Source of the DNA: Acidimicrobiaceae bacterium
GTDB taxonomy: Bacteria; Actinomycetota; Acidimicrobiia; Acidimicrobiales; RAAP-2
Reading direction: 5' to 3'
DNA length: 64,000 bases
Assembly (NCBI GenBank): GCA_003158855.1
Contig: PMLJ01000043.1
Coordinates: 1 to 64,000 of the forward strand
The position numbers were made by a program, and so were the translations under genes. This document shows, in pieces, positions 1 through 9,293 of the stretch. The notes beneath the pieces were generated by a model that was not told the DNA's origin, ran no database searches, and saw only the letters and a program-made list of their open reading frames with translations. Numbering within the stretch: the stretch's first letter is position 1; each line of letters begins with the position of its first letter.

Positions 1-389
1 GTGTGCTCGTGACGCTGGTCGAACTGAAAGATATCCAATTGCCCGACACCATGAAGCGGGCAATGGCACGCCAAGCGGAAGCGGAGAGGGAGAAGCGGGC
101 GAAGATCATTGCTGCCGAAGGTGAGTCTCTCGCAGCCACCGCGCTGGGGCAAGCATCGGACATCATGATGGAGCACCCCCTCGCCCTCCAGTTGCGCAAC
201 CTCCAGACTCTGATCGAGATTGGCGTCGACAAGAACACGACGGTGGTGTTCCCCGGGCCGCTCATGAGCACCATTCAGGAGATGGGGGCCTTTCTCACTC
301 GAGAGACAAATGCGATTGACAAGTTGGCGAAGCCTCTTGCCGGCGAGGGTCCTTCGCAGAAGGTTGATCCGGGCGAGGTTGAGTCGTGA
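1..389 (+). CDS. SPFH/Band 7 (slipin-like) protein, C-terminal part
   Basis: The reading frame is already open at base 1, so only the last 129 or so residues are present. The visible part has the SPFH C-terminal pattern: a charged helix ([19 protein letters not shown]) followed by AAEGES and an Ala-rich stretch, then a segment near [12 protein letters not shown] and VVFPGPL. This helix-plus-AEGE pattern is typical of slipins/stomatins, membrane-anchored oligomeric scaffold proteins. The N-terminal membrane anchor lies outside the window. A prohibitin/FtsH-modulator (HflK/C-like) role cannot be separated from slipin on this fragment. The next gene is 213 bases downstream on the same strand; no NfeD partner is visible downstream. 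Confidence 0.8.
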   Translation, partial: VLVTLVELKDIQLPDTMKRAMARQAEAEREKRAKIIAAEGESLAATALGQASDIMMEHPLALQLRNLQTLIEIGVDKNTTVVFPGPLMSTIQEMGAFLTRETNAIDKLAKPLAGEGPSQKVDPGEVES

Positions 390-602
390 CCCTGAAGGAC
401 CTCGCGCGGCTGGCTTCCAATCGAGGTGGTCGCGAATCAGAGTCTTTCGGAGTCTGCCTTTTTAACAAGGTGGGCCTCGCCGTGGCAATTGCCAGTGTCT
501 GGCCGCAAATCTGTTCCGTCGGGCCGGCAACGTGTCGACTGGCGTGCCCTGACCGTTGTTGAGACTGGGGTTGACGGTTCGAGATGGGAAAGGAAAGTGA
601 CC

Positions 603-1226
603 ATGGGCGAGCTGCAATTCACATTCGGCGTTTCCGTACGTTGCAGTGATGGGGAGTGTGGCGAGGTTGTTCGGGTGGTCGTCGACCCCCTTGCACGGAA
701 AGCTACCCACATCGTGGTCGAGCCGAGGCATCGGCAGGGTCTGGGCAGGCTCGTTCCCCTCGACTTTGTCGAATCCTCGAATGACGAAGTCATGCTTCGC
801 TGCACCGTGGACGAGTTCGAGATGTTTGACGTTGCCGAAGTGACTGACTTCCTACCGGGAACCGCCGACTACGAGGGTCACGACGGACAGTTCGTGTTGC
901 CATTGCCCTACATTCCATTGGCCTCGGGCAGTGCGACGTTGCCGGTCACGCATGACAAGATTCCGATCGGTGAGGTGGCCGTGCGCCGAGGCGTTCCCGT
1001 CCTCGCCAAGGACGGCGAGATCGGAAGAGTCGAAGGGCTCGTCATAGATCCCGGCGACCATCACGTCACCCACGTGCTGCTCCAGGAAGGGCATCTGTGG
1101 GGCCGCAAAGAAGTGGCAATCCCGATCAGCGCTGTGGTTGATTTTGGATCCGAGATCCGAATCGGCATCACCAAACAGCAAGTGCAGGACCTGCCGCCCG
1201 TGGACGTCGACCATCGGGGCGAGTAG
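603..1226 (+). CDS. PRC-barrel-like domain protein, two repeats
   Basis: A 207-residue soluble protein made of two related halves. Each half has the pattern G-x-V/I-x-x-V-V-x-D-P followed by TH(I/V)(V/L): EVVRVVVDPLARKATHIVV near residues 20-38 and EGLVIDPGDHHVTHVLL near 140-156, then a Gly-rich turn (GLGRLVPLDFV / LWGRKEVAIPI). That is how PRC-barrel-like beta-barrels look; such domains occur in RNA-processing factors and in many uncharacterised actinobacterial proteins. The ATG at 603 follows a purine-rich GGAAAGGAAAG element and starts exactly where similarity to the fold begins; the frame is open further upstream to 426, but that extension lacks support. Function is unknown. Confidence 0.7.
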   Translation: MGELQFTFGVSVRCSDGECGEVVRVVVDPLARKATHIVVEPRHRQGLGRLVPLDFVESSNDEVMLRCTVDEFEMFDVAEVTDFLPGTADYEGHDGQFVLPLPYIPLASGSATLPVTHDKIPIGEVAVRRGVPVLAKDGEIGRVEGLVIDPGDHHVTHVLLQEGHLWGRKEVAIPISAVVDFGSEIRIGITKQQVQDLPPVDVDHRGE

Positions 1227-1599
1227 CCCGACCGCACCTCCTGCGGCCAGCAGATCCGAACCGGAAGAGCGAGGCGCCCGAAGCGCTGAGAGTGGGCTTG
1301 CTCGGCTCCGCGCCTATGGGAATGACCTTCGAGAGCGCCTTGATCGCTCAAGAAGGGAGCAGAGTCAGTGCCGTCGCCGTTCGAATCCCTCATGCCAGGT
1401 GGCAGGACTGCCACTTCGGGCCTGCGGCACCGCTTCGGCATTATGGAAACGCTCCTAGCTTGGTGGTAGATCTGGTGGAGGATGATTCGTGAACCGAGAC
1501 CACCATGCTGTTGTGTCTGATGGTCCACGACCGGGCGTGCAGGAGACCTCATGAGAGGATGGTTCCCCTTTGGGGTCTGGATGTACTGGAGCGACGACA
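1227..1599. other. Intergenic stretch with a short palindrome
   Basis: No convincing gene is seen between the PRC-barrel-like gene and the diguanylate cyclase gene. A palindrome GTGGCAG-GA-CTGCCAC lies at 1399-1414; it could be an operator, or form a short hairpin, but nothing else supports either role. The bases just before 1600 contain the GGAG of the next gene's ribosome binding site. Confidence 0.4.
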
Positions 1600-2562
1600 A
1601 TGAGAGATGAACGCCGTGCACTCATCGAATCTGTTCTGCTCAGCCCGAGTAGATCTGCCGTTGTCTTCTTTCTTGCCGGCGCCATTGCGGGTCTCGGCGT
1701 ACTGCCCGGATGGCACGGGTCGCACCGCTCCCTTCTCGTCATGCTCATTCTCATCACGAGTGCCTTGGCCGGAGCGGGGATATGGTGGGCGTTGGGTGAC
1801 CGGATTCCGGCGTGGGGCCTACAAGTGTCCCTGGTCATCTCAACAGTGATTGTCAGTGTTGCCGCTGCTATCGGACCAAGTGCACGGGTCAACTTCGCAG
1901 TGCTGTACGTCTGGGGCGCCTTGTACGCCTCACTGTACTTCCGGCCCGTCGCGGTGGCTCTCCAGATCTCGTTTGCTGGAATTGCCTACGTGGTCGTGCT
2001 CATCGCCAACCACTCAAGCATGCGGACATTACTCGTGACGTGGATCCCGGTATTCGGCACGGCAGTGGTACTGAGCGCCGTGGTATTCGGCTTGGTGGGC
2101 CAGCTTCGCCGGAGTGGCCGTGAGGACCCTTTGACCCGTCTGGCCAACCGGCGGGTCTGGGAAGAGCGAATCGATGAAGAGATGGAGCGAGCCCGACGCA
2201 ACCGTCTTCCACTGTCGCTTGCGGTCATTGATATCGACAACTTCAAGGCTGTGAACGATCGCGATGGCCATCTTGCTGGCGATCGGCTCTTGCGCAAGTT
2301 TGCCGACGGATGGGTCGGCGTAGTTCGTGGGAGTGGTGACCTCGTGGCACGGCTCGGCGGCGACGAGTTCGGGCTGCTGGCACCTGGCTCAGACGACGCG
2401 GGCCTGCAGACTATTGTCGGTCGGCTCCATGGGATTTCGCCCGACGACGTATCGTGCTCGATTGGTACGGCCACTTGGGACCGAGCCGAGACTGCTGCGG
2501 ACTTGTTCCGACGGGCCGACGAGGCGATGTACCTGGCCAAACACAATTCGAGGAAGACCTGA
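1600..2562 (+). CDS. Membrane diguanylate cyclase (GGDEF)
   Basis: A 320-residue protein with about six hydrophobic segments in residues 20-165 and a C-terminal GGDEF domain (about 170-320). It would make cyclic di-GMP from two GTP in response to a membrane signal. The signature GGDEF is intact at 253-257 and the DxD-type metal site is seen in VIDIDNFK. The inhibitory I-site RxxD, expected nine residues before the signature, reads GSGD, with an Arg one position too early, so allosteric product inhibition is probably lost. The start at 1600 is preceded by GGAG with suitable spacing; an in-frame ATG at 1570 would add ten low-complexity residues and has no better site. The N-terminal sensor does not match a family I can name. 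Confidence 0.87.
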   Translation: MRDERRALIESVLLSPSRSAVVFFLAGAIAGLGVLPGWHGSHRSLLVMLILITSALAGAGIWWALGDRIPAWGLQVSLVISTVIVSVAAAIGPSARVNFAVLYVWGALYASLYFRPVAVALQISFAGIAYVVVLIANHSSMRTLLVTWIPVFGTAVVLSAVVFGLVGQLRRSGREDPLTRLANRRVWEERIDEEMERARRNRLPLSLAVIDIDNFKAVNDRDGHLAGDRLLRKFADGWVGVVRGSGDLVARLGGDEFGLLAPGSDDAGLQTIVGRLHGISPDDVSCSIGTATWDRAETAADLFRRADEAMYLAKHNSRKT

Positions 2563-2764
2563 TCTTCAACCATGCGATCAGACCAATCGACGACATCGTT
2601 CGCCAAGCGGGTGCAGGTGCGCGGCGGTTGCCAGTCTGAACTCATGTGACTAGTGGCACACTCGGGATGTCCGGCTTCGGACACCTGGCCTATGCAGTCT
2701 CGGCGCGGCCGAGACGTACGTGCTGTCAACGGAGTTCTAGAGGGTGTGGGACAGAGACTGTTCC

Positions 2765-5700
2765 TCAGTTTCCAAAAACCCGCCCGACCATGGCTGCCGC
2801 CTCGTCGGCCGGCACCGCGGGCGAGAAGAGGAAGCCCTGACCGAGTCCGCAACCAAAGTGGCGCAGAAGGTCGAGTTGCGCCTGGGTTTCGATGCCCTCG
2901 GCGAGCATGGTCACGTCGAGCTTGTTGCCGAGAGAGATGATCGTCTCAAGAAGCGTGTCGTTGCGAGCACTCTCGTGGCTGGGGCGCACGAAGGACTGGT
3001 CGATCTTGATGATCCTCGGATCCAAGGCCGCGAGGTAGGAGAGCGACGAGAATCCGGTACCGAAGTCATCGAGCGCAATACCGACCCCAAGTCGGTTGAG
3101 GCGATCCATCACACTAATTGTTTCGGCGATGTCGAGAAGCGCAACGCCCTCGGTGATCTCGATGACGAGCCGTTCTGGTCCGAGTGCGCTCCGCGCGAGT
3201 GTTTCCTCGATCATCGACACCAAGCCCGCTTCGCGGAACTGGTGCGCGGAGAGATTGACCGTGACGTAGGGCCGACTGCTGCGACCTCTGGCCTGTGTCC
3301 ACGAACTTGCGGCGTTGACCGCCTCGTGCAGCGCGAAGGAGCCCAGCTCAACGATGAGTGTGCTCATTTCGGCGAGCGGTATGAACACACTGGGAGGAAC
3401 CCATCCCCGCTCGGGGTGGTTCCAGCGCATCAGTGCCTCGAAACCAACTATCTCGGTGGTCGCGAGCTCGACAATGGGCTGATAGTGCATGGAGAGCTCA
3501 CCGGATTGGAGAGCGTGGCGCAGCTCTTGAGCGAGAGCGAAGCGGCTGGTTGCCTGCTGGTGCATGCCTGGAGTAAAGACCGCGTAGCTGCCCTTGTTCT
3601 GGCGCTTGGCCTCGTACTGCGCAACGTCAGCATCTTGGACGATCTCGGCACTGTCTACGTTGGTCTCGTCCCAGATCACGACGCCGATGCTCGCGTGCTG
3701 CTCGAGGTGCAGCCCACCGAAGGTGAAGGGCTCGGCGAGTACGTCGAGAAGACGTTTCGCAACTTCCTCGGCCTCATCTGGCGACGTCAGCCCCTCGGCC
3801 AGGTAGAGGAACTCATCGCCCCCGAAGCGACAGAGCGTGTCCGAGGAACGAGTCACCATTTCGAAGCGGCGCGCGATTCCCACCAGCAACTGGTCGCCAA
3901 CGAGGTGGCCGTGAGTGTCGTTTACACCCTTGAAGTCATCGAGATCCAACAACAGCACCGCGCCCATCCCGCCTTGGCGAACGGCCCTGGCGTGCGCCTG
4001 GAAGAGACGGTCCTCGAAGAGCGTCCGGTTGGCGAGCCCCGTGAGCGGGTCGTGGAGAGCTTGGTGGGAGAGCTGGGTGGCAAGCGTTCGCTCTTCGGTG
4101 ATGTCGCGTTCCGACGCGACGAAGTACAGCACCTTTCCCGTATCGTCGCGTGCTGCGGACCTCGACACCTCGGAGACCACCACTCGACCGTCCTTTCGCT
4201 GATAGCGCTTCACGTAGCGAACCTGACCTATCTCGCCGGAGGCCAGACGAAGGTGGGACTCTTCGGTGATGCCCACGTCGTCGGGATAGGTGAACTGTGT
4301 TGAATCGTGACCGAGGAGTTCTTCTCTGGTGAATCCGACCATCTGGCAGAAAGCGTCGTTGACCGCGATGGCCCGGTCCTCCAGATCGCTGAAGATCATG
4401 GGGGCCATGTTGTCCTCGAACGCGAGGCGGAAGCGCTGTTCAGTTTCCCTCAAAGTGTTGATGGCGGCGGCAGTCTCCTCCAAGGCCGTCTTGGTCTCTC
4501 GAACCGACCGGACGTGCGCTACCGCCATCTCAGTCTGCAGGACGATCTCCTTGAGTCCTTCGGTTACCAACTCCTCGAACGCGAAGCGGTCGTGCGAGTA
4601 GACGCTTAGGACGCCTGACGGCAAGTCCAGCCTGCTCGGAATCGCTATCGAAGAACCAAATCCGAATTGGGTCGCCCGTTCACGCCAAGAGCCGTACAGT
4701 TCATCATTGGACAGATCGTTGACGGCCCGTGTCTCGCCGGTTCTCAGCGCCGTCCCAGTCGGACCAACACCGCTCGGCTCGGACGCCGTTGTTGAAACGA
4801 TGCCATCGAAAAGGTAGTCGGTGGCTCCTGCGGCACACAAGATGTTGACGTCCCCCTCGCGGTCACTGGAAGTCATCCCAATCCAAGCGAGCGCATAGCC
4901 GCCCTCATCCACCAGGGCGCTGCAGAGCTTTTGGAGGATCTCAACCTCGTCCGAGGCAGTGATCGCATGTCGATTGACCGCTCCCAAGACGGAGAAGATG
5001 CGGTTGTTTCGGACCTGATCGGTGCAATCACGCACGGACGAGACGAAGTAGAGCGTCTGTCCGTTCTCATCTCGGGCGGGAGATATCGACACCTCGACGT
5101 CGACTACGCGCCCATTCTGGTGGAGGAGATGTTTGACGTAGCGAAGGTGATCAATCTCGCCCGAATTGATGCGGCGGTAGACCTCATTGCTGATACCCAC
5201 GTCGTCAGGGAGAGTGAAGATCGACGAGTCGTTTCCGATGAGTTCATCTCTATTGCGTCCGACTATCTCGCAGAACGCGTCATTCACGGCTTGGATAAGT
5301 CCGTCGCCGTCGCTAAAGACCATCGGCGCCATGTTGTCTTCAAACGCGAGGCGGAATCGCTGTTCGCTTTCGGCTAGGGCGCTGGAGGCAGCGGCTTGGA
5401 CAGCGTTGGCGTGGTCCAAGGCAATGATGCGCGCGGTTTCGGCGTCCATCTGTGCGCTGTTGTCGCGGATTACCAGCAGTACCAATTGTTGGCCATCCAG
5501 AATGAGTGGCGAAAGTGCGAATTCGACCGAGAGTTCGCTGTCGTCCTTGCACTTGATCGAAAGGCTCCGATTGCGCCACTTCTGCCAGCCGCTCGGATCT
5601 CTCGTGACTTCGCGACTGGCGGTCGCATGCTCGTCCTGGTTCCACTTCGGTACAAGAACTGTGGCATCTTGCCCGATGAGCTCGTCTCGCCCGTAACCAG

Positions 5701-5824
5701 TCAAGATCTCAAGGTCTCGATTGATGTCGAGAATCTTGCTGTCTTGGTCCAGGAAGGCGATTCCACTCGGCATGAGATCGAGCACTTCGCGAATGGATGC
5801 CGAGCGGTCTTCGAAGATTCCCAC
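2765..5824 (-). CDS. PAS-PAS-GAF-PAS-GGDEF-EAL cyclic-di-GMP signalling protein
   Basis: A 1019-residue cytoplasmic protein. Approximate order: PAS 10-125, PAS 155-275, GAF 280-440, PAS 462-578, GGDEF 590-750, EAL 770-1010. Both catalytic domains look intact: FGGDEF (668-672), an I-site RSSD nine residues before it, EALMRW (796 on), EITEG, LDDFGTGFSS, KIDQSF and AEGIET. It could therefore both make and degrade cyclic di-GMP. PAS 2 and PAS 3 begin with almost the same run (EQRFRLAFEDNMAPM plus V or I), a sign of internal duplication. The start codon is GTG at 5824 with GGAGG eight bases upstream. A possible -10 element TAGGGT lies at 5863-5868. No transmembrane segment is visible, so the input signal is probably intracellular. 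Confidence 0.93.
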   Translation of the reverse strand: MGIFEDRSASIREVLDLMPSGIAFLDQDSKILDINRDLEILTGYGRDELIGQDATVLVPKWNQDEHATASREVTRDPSGWQKWRNRSLSIKCKDDSELSVEFALSPLILDGQQLVLLVIRDNSAQMDAETARIIALDHANAVQAAASSALAESEQRFRLAFEDNMAPMVFSDGDGLIQAVNDAFCEIVGRNRDELIGNDSSIFTLPDDVGISNEVYRRINSGEIDHLRYVKHLLHQNGRVVDVEVSISPARDENGQTLYFVSSVRDCTDQVRNNRIFSVLGAVNRHAITASDEVEILQKLCSALVDEGGYALAWIGMTSSDREGDVNILCAAGATDYLFDGIVSTTASEPSGVGPTGTALRTGETRAVNDLSNDELYGSWRERATQFGFGSSIAIPSRLDLPSGVLSVYSHDRFAFEELVTEGLKEIVLQTEMAVAHVRSVRETKTALEETAAAINTLRETEQRFRLAFEDNMAPMIFSDLEDRAIAVNDAFCQMVGFTREELLGHDSTQFTYPDDVGITEESHLRLASGEIGQVRYVKRYQRKDGRVVVSEVSRSAARDDTGKVLYFVASERDITEERTLATQLSHQALHDPLTGLANRTLFEDRLFQAHARAVRQGGMGAVLLLDLDDFKGVNDTHGHLVGDQLLVGIARRFEMVTRSSDTLCRFGGDEFLYLAEGLTSPDEAEEVAKRLLDVLAEPFTFGGLHLEQHASIGVVIWDETNVDSAEIVQDADVAQYEAKRQNKGSYAVFTPGMHQQATSRFALAQELRHALQSGELSMHYQPIVELATTEIVGFEALMRWNHPERGWVPPSVFIPLAEMSTLIVELGSFALHEAVNAASSWTQARGRSSRPYVTVNLSAHQFREAGLVSMIEETLARSALGPERLVIEITEGVALLDIAETISVMDRLNRLGVGIALDDFGTGFSSLSYLAALDPRIIKIDQSFVRPSHESARNDTLLETIISLGNKLDVTMLAEGIETQAQLDLLRHFGCGLGQGFLFSPAVPADEAAAMVGRVFGN

Positions 5825-6147
5825 ACCGAACCTCCGATCCTGTTGCTGGTGGGATGGACGCTACCCTAGCCCAATGAGTGTCCCAATTCGTCGCGACGAT
5901 GGCACTGGAAGGTGTGAAGGAATTGAGGTTGGCGAGAACTCTCGATTCGCCTGCTGAACATCAGGGGAGCCAGCCCATCAAGACACCAATGATCCACGCG
6001 GGAGCCATCGGTTCGCGGTTTCACACCGGCCACGCCGGGTCTCCGACACCAACAGGGGCTGGAACTGATAGTCCCGGCCCCTCCTCGGTCATTGGATTGC
6101 GGCTTGTAGCAGCATCGCTACGGTGGAGCACCCGCGGCACTCCAGCG
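5825..6147. other. Intergenic stretch, probable promoter region of the PAS-GGDEF-EAL gene
   Basis: About 320 bases between two minus-strand signalling genes. A GGAGG ribosome binding site (5832-5836) and a possible -10 hexamer TAGGGT (5863-5868, minus strand) sit at the edge next to the downstream gene. I see no gene, tRNA or strong hairpin in the rest. Confidence 0.4.
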
Positions 6148-7068
6148 TCACGGAGGAGGCGGCTTATCACCGCGAATGGCTTCCCAGGGGGAGGCGCCAT
6201 CGTCATGATCGGCTTGGAGAACCGCTGCACGATCTCTGCGATTGTCGCCGTAGAGCACGCACAGCCCTCGCCCGTGCTGCTTCGCGTCGTACATCGCAGT
6301 GTCGGCTGCGGCGACCACGTCATCCGCTCTTTCGAATCCCTCGGGTCCCACAGCGACGCCAATGCTGGCCGTGACGATTCGCCAGACGGTCTCCAGTTGG
6401 TAAGGCGCCGCGAGAGCCGCGCTGAGGCGGTTGGCGACGATCAACGCTGCGTCCTTCGTTGCCGCATCGTCAATGAGGACGAGGAACTCATCGCCACCCA
6501 TTCGTGCGGCGCTGTCGCCTGCGCGCAGCGCGCCGCGAATGCGCGACGCAACGTCGACGAGCAGTCGATCACCTACGGCGTGGCCCTGGGTGTCGTTGAT
6601 CTCCTTGAACTTGTCGAGATCGGCGAATATCACGGCAAAACCCGTTCGACGTCGATTGGCAATACTCATCCGATGCGACAAGCGATCCCAGAACAGCGTG
6701 CGGTTTGGCAGCCCGGTCAGTTCGTCATGCAGTGCTCGGAGGGCGAGCTGTTCAGTGATGACGCCGAGTTCAGCGGTTCGGTCCGCGACCTTGCGCTCAA
6801 TCTCGCTGTACGACGCCTGAAGCTCCTCGCCAAGGAAGTTCACGCCGGCTGCGACAGCATCGATGATGTCCCCCCGGGAACTGACCTGGGCGCGACCGCC
6901 GAAGCGCAGAGATGCGTACTCCTGGATTGTGCTGGCGATGTCCTCCAACCGCTTGGCATCGTGAATTTGAATGTCGTCTTGGGTCGGTGGCGGTTCGTGA
7001 GCAGCTGGACTCAGCTCGTCCCCGATTCGTGAAGAAACCGCGTCGGGCGGTCCGGATCGCGTGGTCAC
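6148..7068 (-). CDS. Soluble diguanylate cyclase (GGDEF)
   Basis: A 306-residue protein without membrane segments. Residues 35-110 are helical and charged (VSSRGDIIDAVAAGVNFLGEE, then ERKVADRTAEL), a HAMP-like or coiled-coil signalling linker; residues 112-280 form a GGDEF domain with GGDEF at 191-195, an intact I-site RAGD at 182-185 and the metal motif FADLDKFK. It should synthesise cyclic di-GMP with product inhibition. The GTG start at 7068 overlaps the TGA of the upstream STAS-like gene (GTGA), so the two are probably translated together and the small protein is a likely regulator or sensor for this enzyme. Confidence 0.88.
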   Translation of the reverse strand: MTTRSGPPDAVSSRIGDELSPAAHEPPPTQDDIQIHDAKRLEDIASTIQEYASLRFGGRAQVSSRGDIIDAVAAGVNFLGEELQASYSEIERKVADRTAELGVITEQLALRALHDELTGLPNRTLFWDRLSHRMSIANRRRTGFAVIFADLDKFKEINDTQGHAVGDRLLVDVASRIRGALRAGDSAARMGGDEFLVLIDDAATKDAALIVANRLSAALAAPYQLETVWRIVTASIGVAVGPEGFERADDVVAAADTAMYDAKQHGRGLCVLYGDNRRDRAAVLQADHDDGASPWEAIRGDKPPPP

Positions 7069-7451
7069 GCGGTGAACTCCCCGAGCCAGGCGATCGCGGA
7101 CGACTCATCGTCGAAGAGCCGTGTCGGCGCCATCGGCTTGCTTACGGCAATGAAGAAGTTACCTATCAATCGGCTGAGCGGCGTGGCCACAATCACGCCG
7201 ACGGCCGACACGAGGTCTCCCCGGTGCGCGAATTCGGCGCGCGCCAGCCGGTCCTGCGGTCCGGCATCGTGTGCGTCCACCAAGAGGGGACATGGACGCC
7301 CACCGGTGAGTTTGGTCATGACTTCAGTGGCCGCAAGCGCGTCCTCGAGGCTCATCACCGCAGCGGTGACCCAGACGAGTTGAACGATGCCGTCAGGCCG
7401 GAGCCACATTCGGAACTTCGGATGGATGTTCTCAGCGGTTTCGTTATCCAT
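7065..7451 (-). CDS. STAS-like small protein coupled to a diguanylate cyclase
   Basis: A 128-residue protein starting at ATG 7451, preceded by GGAGC; an in-frame extension to 7541 lacks a good site. The sequence alternates strand and helix (IVQLVWVTAAVMSLEDAL, then RPCPLLVDAHD, then GVIVATPLSRLIGNFF, then PTRLFDDESSAIAWL), matching the SpoIIAA/STAS-like layout of small proteins found beside actinobacterial GGDEF genes. A phosphorylatable Ser cannot be assigned. The stop overlaps the start of the following diguanylate cyclase by four bases, which implies a stoichiometric partnership. The family call rests on layout only. Confidence 0.6.
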   Translation of the reverse strand: MDNETAENIHPKFRMWLRPDGIVQLVWVTAAVMSLEDALAATEVMTKLTGGRPCPLLVDAHDAGPQDRLARAEFAHRGDLVSAVGVIVATPLSRLIGNFFIAVSKPMAPTRLFDDESSAIAWLGEFTA

Positions 7452-7847
7452 TGGGTGCTCCGTTGTGCTTGGGCTCAATGCGAATTCGAACGTCCATCGT
7501 TTGGAATCGCTGGTTCCGATGGTACTCCGGACTTCAGTCACGAACTTGGCCGTTCATGCCCACTGTCGATCGCGAACACGCTCCCGATGTCGCGTCTCAC
7601 GGTTGCGATTCCTTTCACCTTGGCGAACGTGGCACCGAGTACTTCGGTGAGGGGCGAACGTGGTGGTGTTCAACGATTCTGCACGCGTGCCGAGACGTGC
7701 GAGCAAAGCTTTCACTTACCTTCTTCGTTGGACTCGTGGCGGGGAAGACCATTTCGCAGGTCTGACGCGCGTCATATCTCTTGTGTCCCTGCTTCGAGGT
7801 TGCAGCGAGGAATTCCGTGCTGTGAAATGGGCGCAGGAATCATCCAG
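7452..7847. other. Intergenic stretch without recognisable features
   Basis: Roughly 400 bases between the end of the oxidoreductase gene and the start of the STAS-like gene. Only the GGAGC ribosome binding site beside 7451 is recognisable. No open frame with a start signal, no tRNA and no strong inverted repeat was found. Confidence 0.4.
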
Positions 7848-9293
7848 TTAGTCTGCTGCAACCAACTCTGCCTTCGCTCCTGCCAAATGGGCAATGACAT
7901 CCAAGGCGCTGTAGTCGGCCCTTTCGACCAGGAGGGTGCGAATCTCGTTGATGCAGTCGCCGCTCGTCACGATCGGTGGCTCCTTGACACCATCCTCGCG
8001 AAGTTGTCCCAGCCCGCACGTCGCCATCAGCCCATTGCAGAGGCAATCTCGTCCGATGGTCTCTTCTATCTCGCCACCTTTCCTGAGATACATCTCCACA
8101 GGCTCTCCGGGACAGCGATATCCCACTGCCCCGTTTGACTTGACGAATGGTTCCCTGAGGTAGCCCAGATCGCAAATGCGTTCCCTAGCCTCTTGGACCG
8201 AGGTCTCCGACATCGTTCCTTCAATTGATGCGACCTTGAACGGGTATCCCGTGGACGAAGCCCGGACTGAGGTCGAGACCTTCACCGAATCATCGACGAT
8301 GGAGGCGAGGACACGTTGACGCAGAGAAGGTTCCATTCCCGACTCTCGACAGTACGCAAAGAGCGTGCCGACCTGGACTCCGGCCGCCCCGACATCGAAC
8401 GCGTCCTGGACATCTTGGGCCGACGTGATTCCTCCGCCGATCCAGAACGGCGCCCCCAGGCCCCCTAGGGCATCGAAATCGACGCGATCGCGCTCCCCGT
8501 ATTCCGGGTTGCCGTCGACGTCCAGTGTGAACTTGCCCCTCGGGGGCGCATTGTGCCCTCCGGCGTTGGGGCGCTCGACAACGAAGCCATCAACGGGACC
8601 GTTGCTGCGCTTCGCGAGCGCCGTTGCCAGCACGTGGGATGAAACAATGCCGAGGAACTTTGGCCGTCGAAGGCTGTTCGAGGGGAGGTAGGGCGACGGG
8701 TCGAATTCGAGCATCGGGATATGGCTCGGTTCGCCGCCCCCAGAGATGTCGAGCGGAACGCTGATCCGCTGTCCGAGAGCGAGCTGCTCGAGCAGTCCGG
8801 GAATATGGGTGGGAACCCCCGCACCCATGAGGACGTAGTCCACCCCTGCGAGGATCGCTCCGAACAGCGTCGGCACAGTCGGGATCTGCACCTTGGTCAG
8901 CAGGTTGATCCCAACGACGCCGTCGTGTCCCTGCTTCGCCATCGAGACTTCGACGAAGGCGGCGAGAACCAGCAGGTCGATCGATCGCTGCACATGGCGA
9001 TGCGTCATCATCTGGATTGTCTGATACGGTTCGGATTCTTCTCGTCGCGAGGAGGCGAATCGTTCAACGACCTCGCTGACGACAGTCGGCAAAGGGAACC
9101 GGTCCAGGGCTGCCCGCAAAGACTCGTCCACCCCTTGGTCTTGAAGCCGTCGGATGAAGACGTTATCGATGGCGGTACCCGATACCACGCCGAGTTGACC
9201 CGCGCTCGAAACAGCCCGCGCCAGCGGCCAGCCAGAGATTGCGATTCCCATCCCGCCTTGAATCAGCCACGGAGTGCCGACTTCTCTATTCAT
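7848..9293 (-). CDS. FMN oxidoreductase, nitronate monooxygenase / PfaD-like
   Basis: A 481-residue TIM-barrel flavoprotein of the 2-nitropropane dioxygenase/FabK superfamily. Visible family marks are the N-terminal IQGGMGIAISG, the central GVDYVLMGAGVP, the signature VERPNAGGHNAPP, and the FMN phosphate-binding run APFWIGGGITSAQDV followed by GAAGVQVGTLFAYC. A Cys-containing C-terminal region (RDCLCNGLMATCGLGQ) is typical of the longer, PfaD-related branch. It is soluble and stands alone; no polyketide or fatty-acid genes adjoin it, so the substrate is open (nitronate oxidation or an enoyl-reductase-type step). ATG 9293 was chosen because GAGGG lies just before it and homology begins with IQGG; the frame extends to 9341. 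Confidence 0.8.
   Translation of the reverse strand: MNREVGTPWLIQGGMGIAISGWPLARAVSSAGQLGVVSGTAIDNVFIRRLQDQGVDESLRAALDRFPLPTVVSEVVERFASSRREESEPYQTIQMMTHRHVQRSIDLLVLAAFVEVSMAKQGHDGVVGINLLTKVQIPTVPTLFGAILAGVDYVLMGAGVPTHIPGLLEQLALGQRISVPLDISGGGEPSHIPMLEFDPSPYLPSNSLRRPKFLGIVSSHVLATALAKRSNGPVDGFVVERPNAGGHNAPPRGKFTLDVDGNPEYGERDRVDFDALGGLGAPFWIGGGITSAQDVQDAFDVGAAGVQVGTLFAYCRESGMEPSLRQRVLASIVDDSVKVSTSVRASSTGYPFKVASIEGTMSETSVQEARERICDLGYLREPFVKSNGAVGYRCPGEPVEMYLRKGGEIEETIGRDCLCNGLMATCGLGQLREDGVKEPPIVTSGDCINEIRTLLVERADYSALDVIAHLAGAKAELVAAD

Noticed and set aside
1380-1391. TTCGAATCC run resembling a tRNA T-loop
   Set aside because: No acceptor or anticodon stem can be built around it.
2744-4303. Long plus-strand open frame (519 codons)
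   Set aside because: It lies wholly antisense to the PAS-GGDEF-EAL gene, whose motifs are intact; high G+C makes such shadow frames common.
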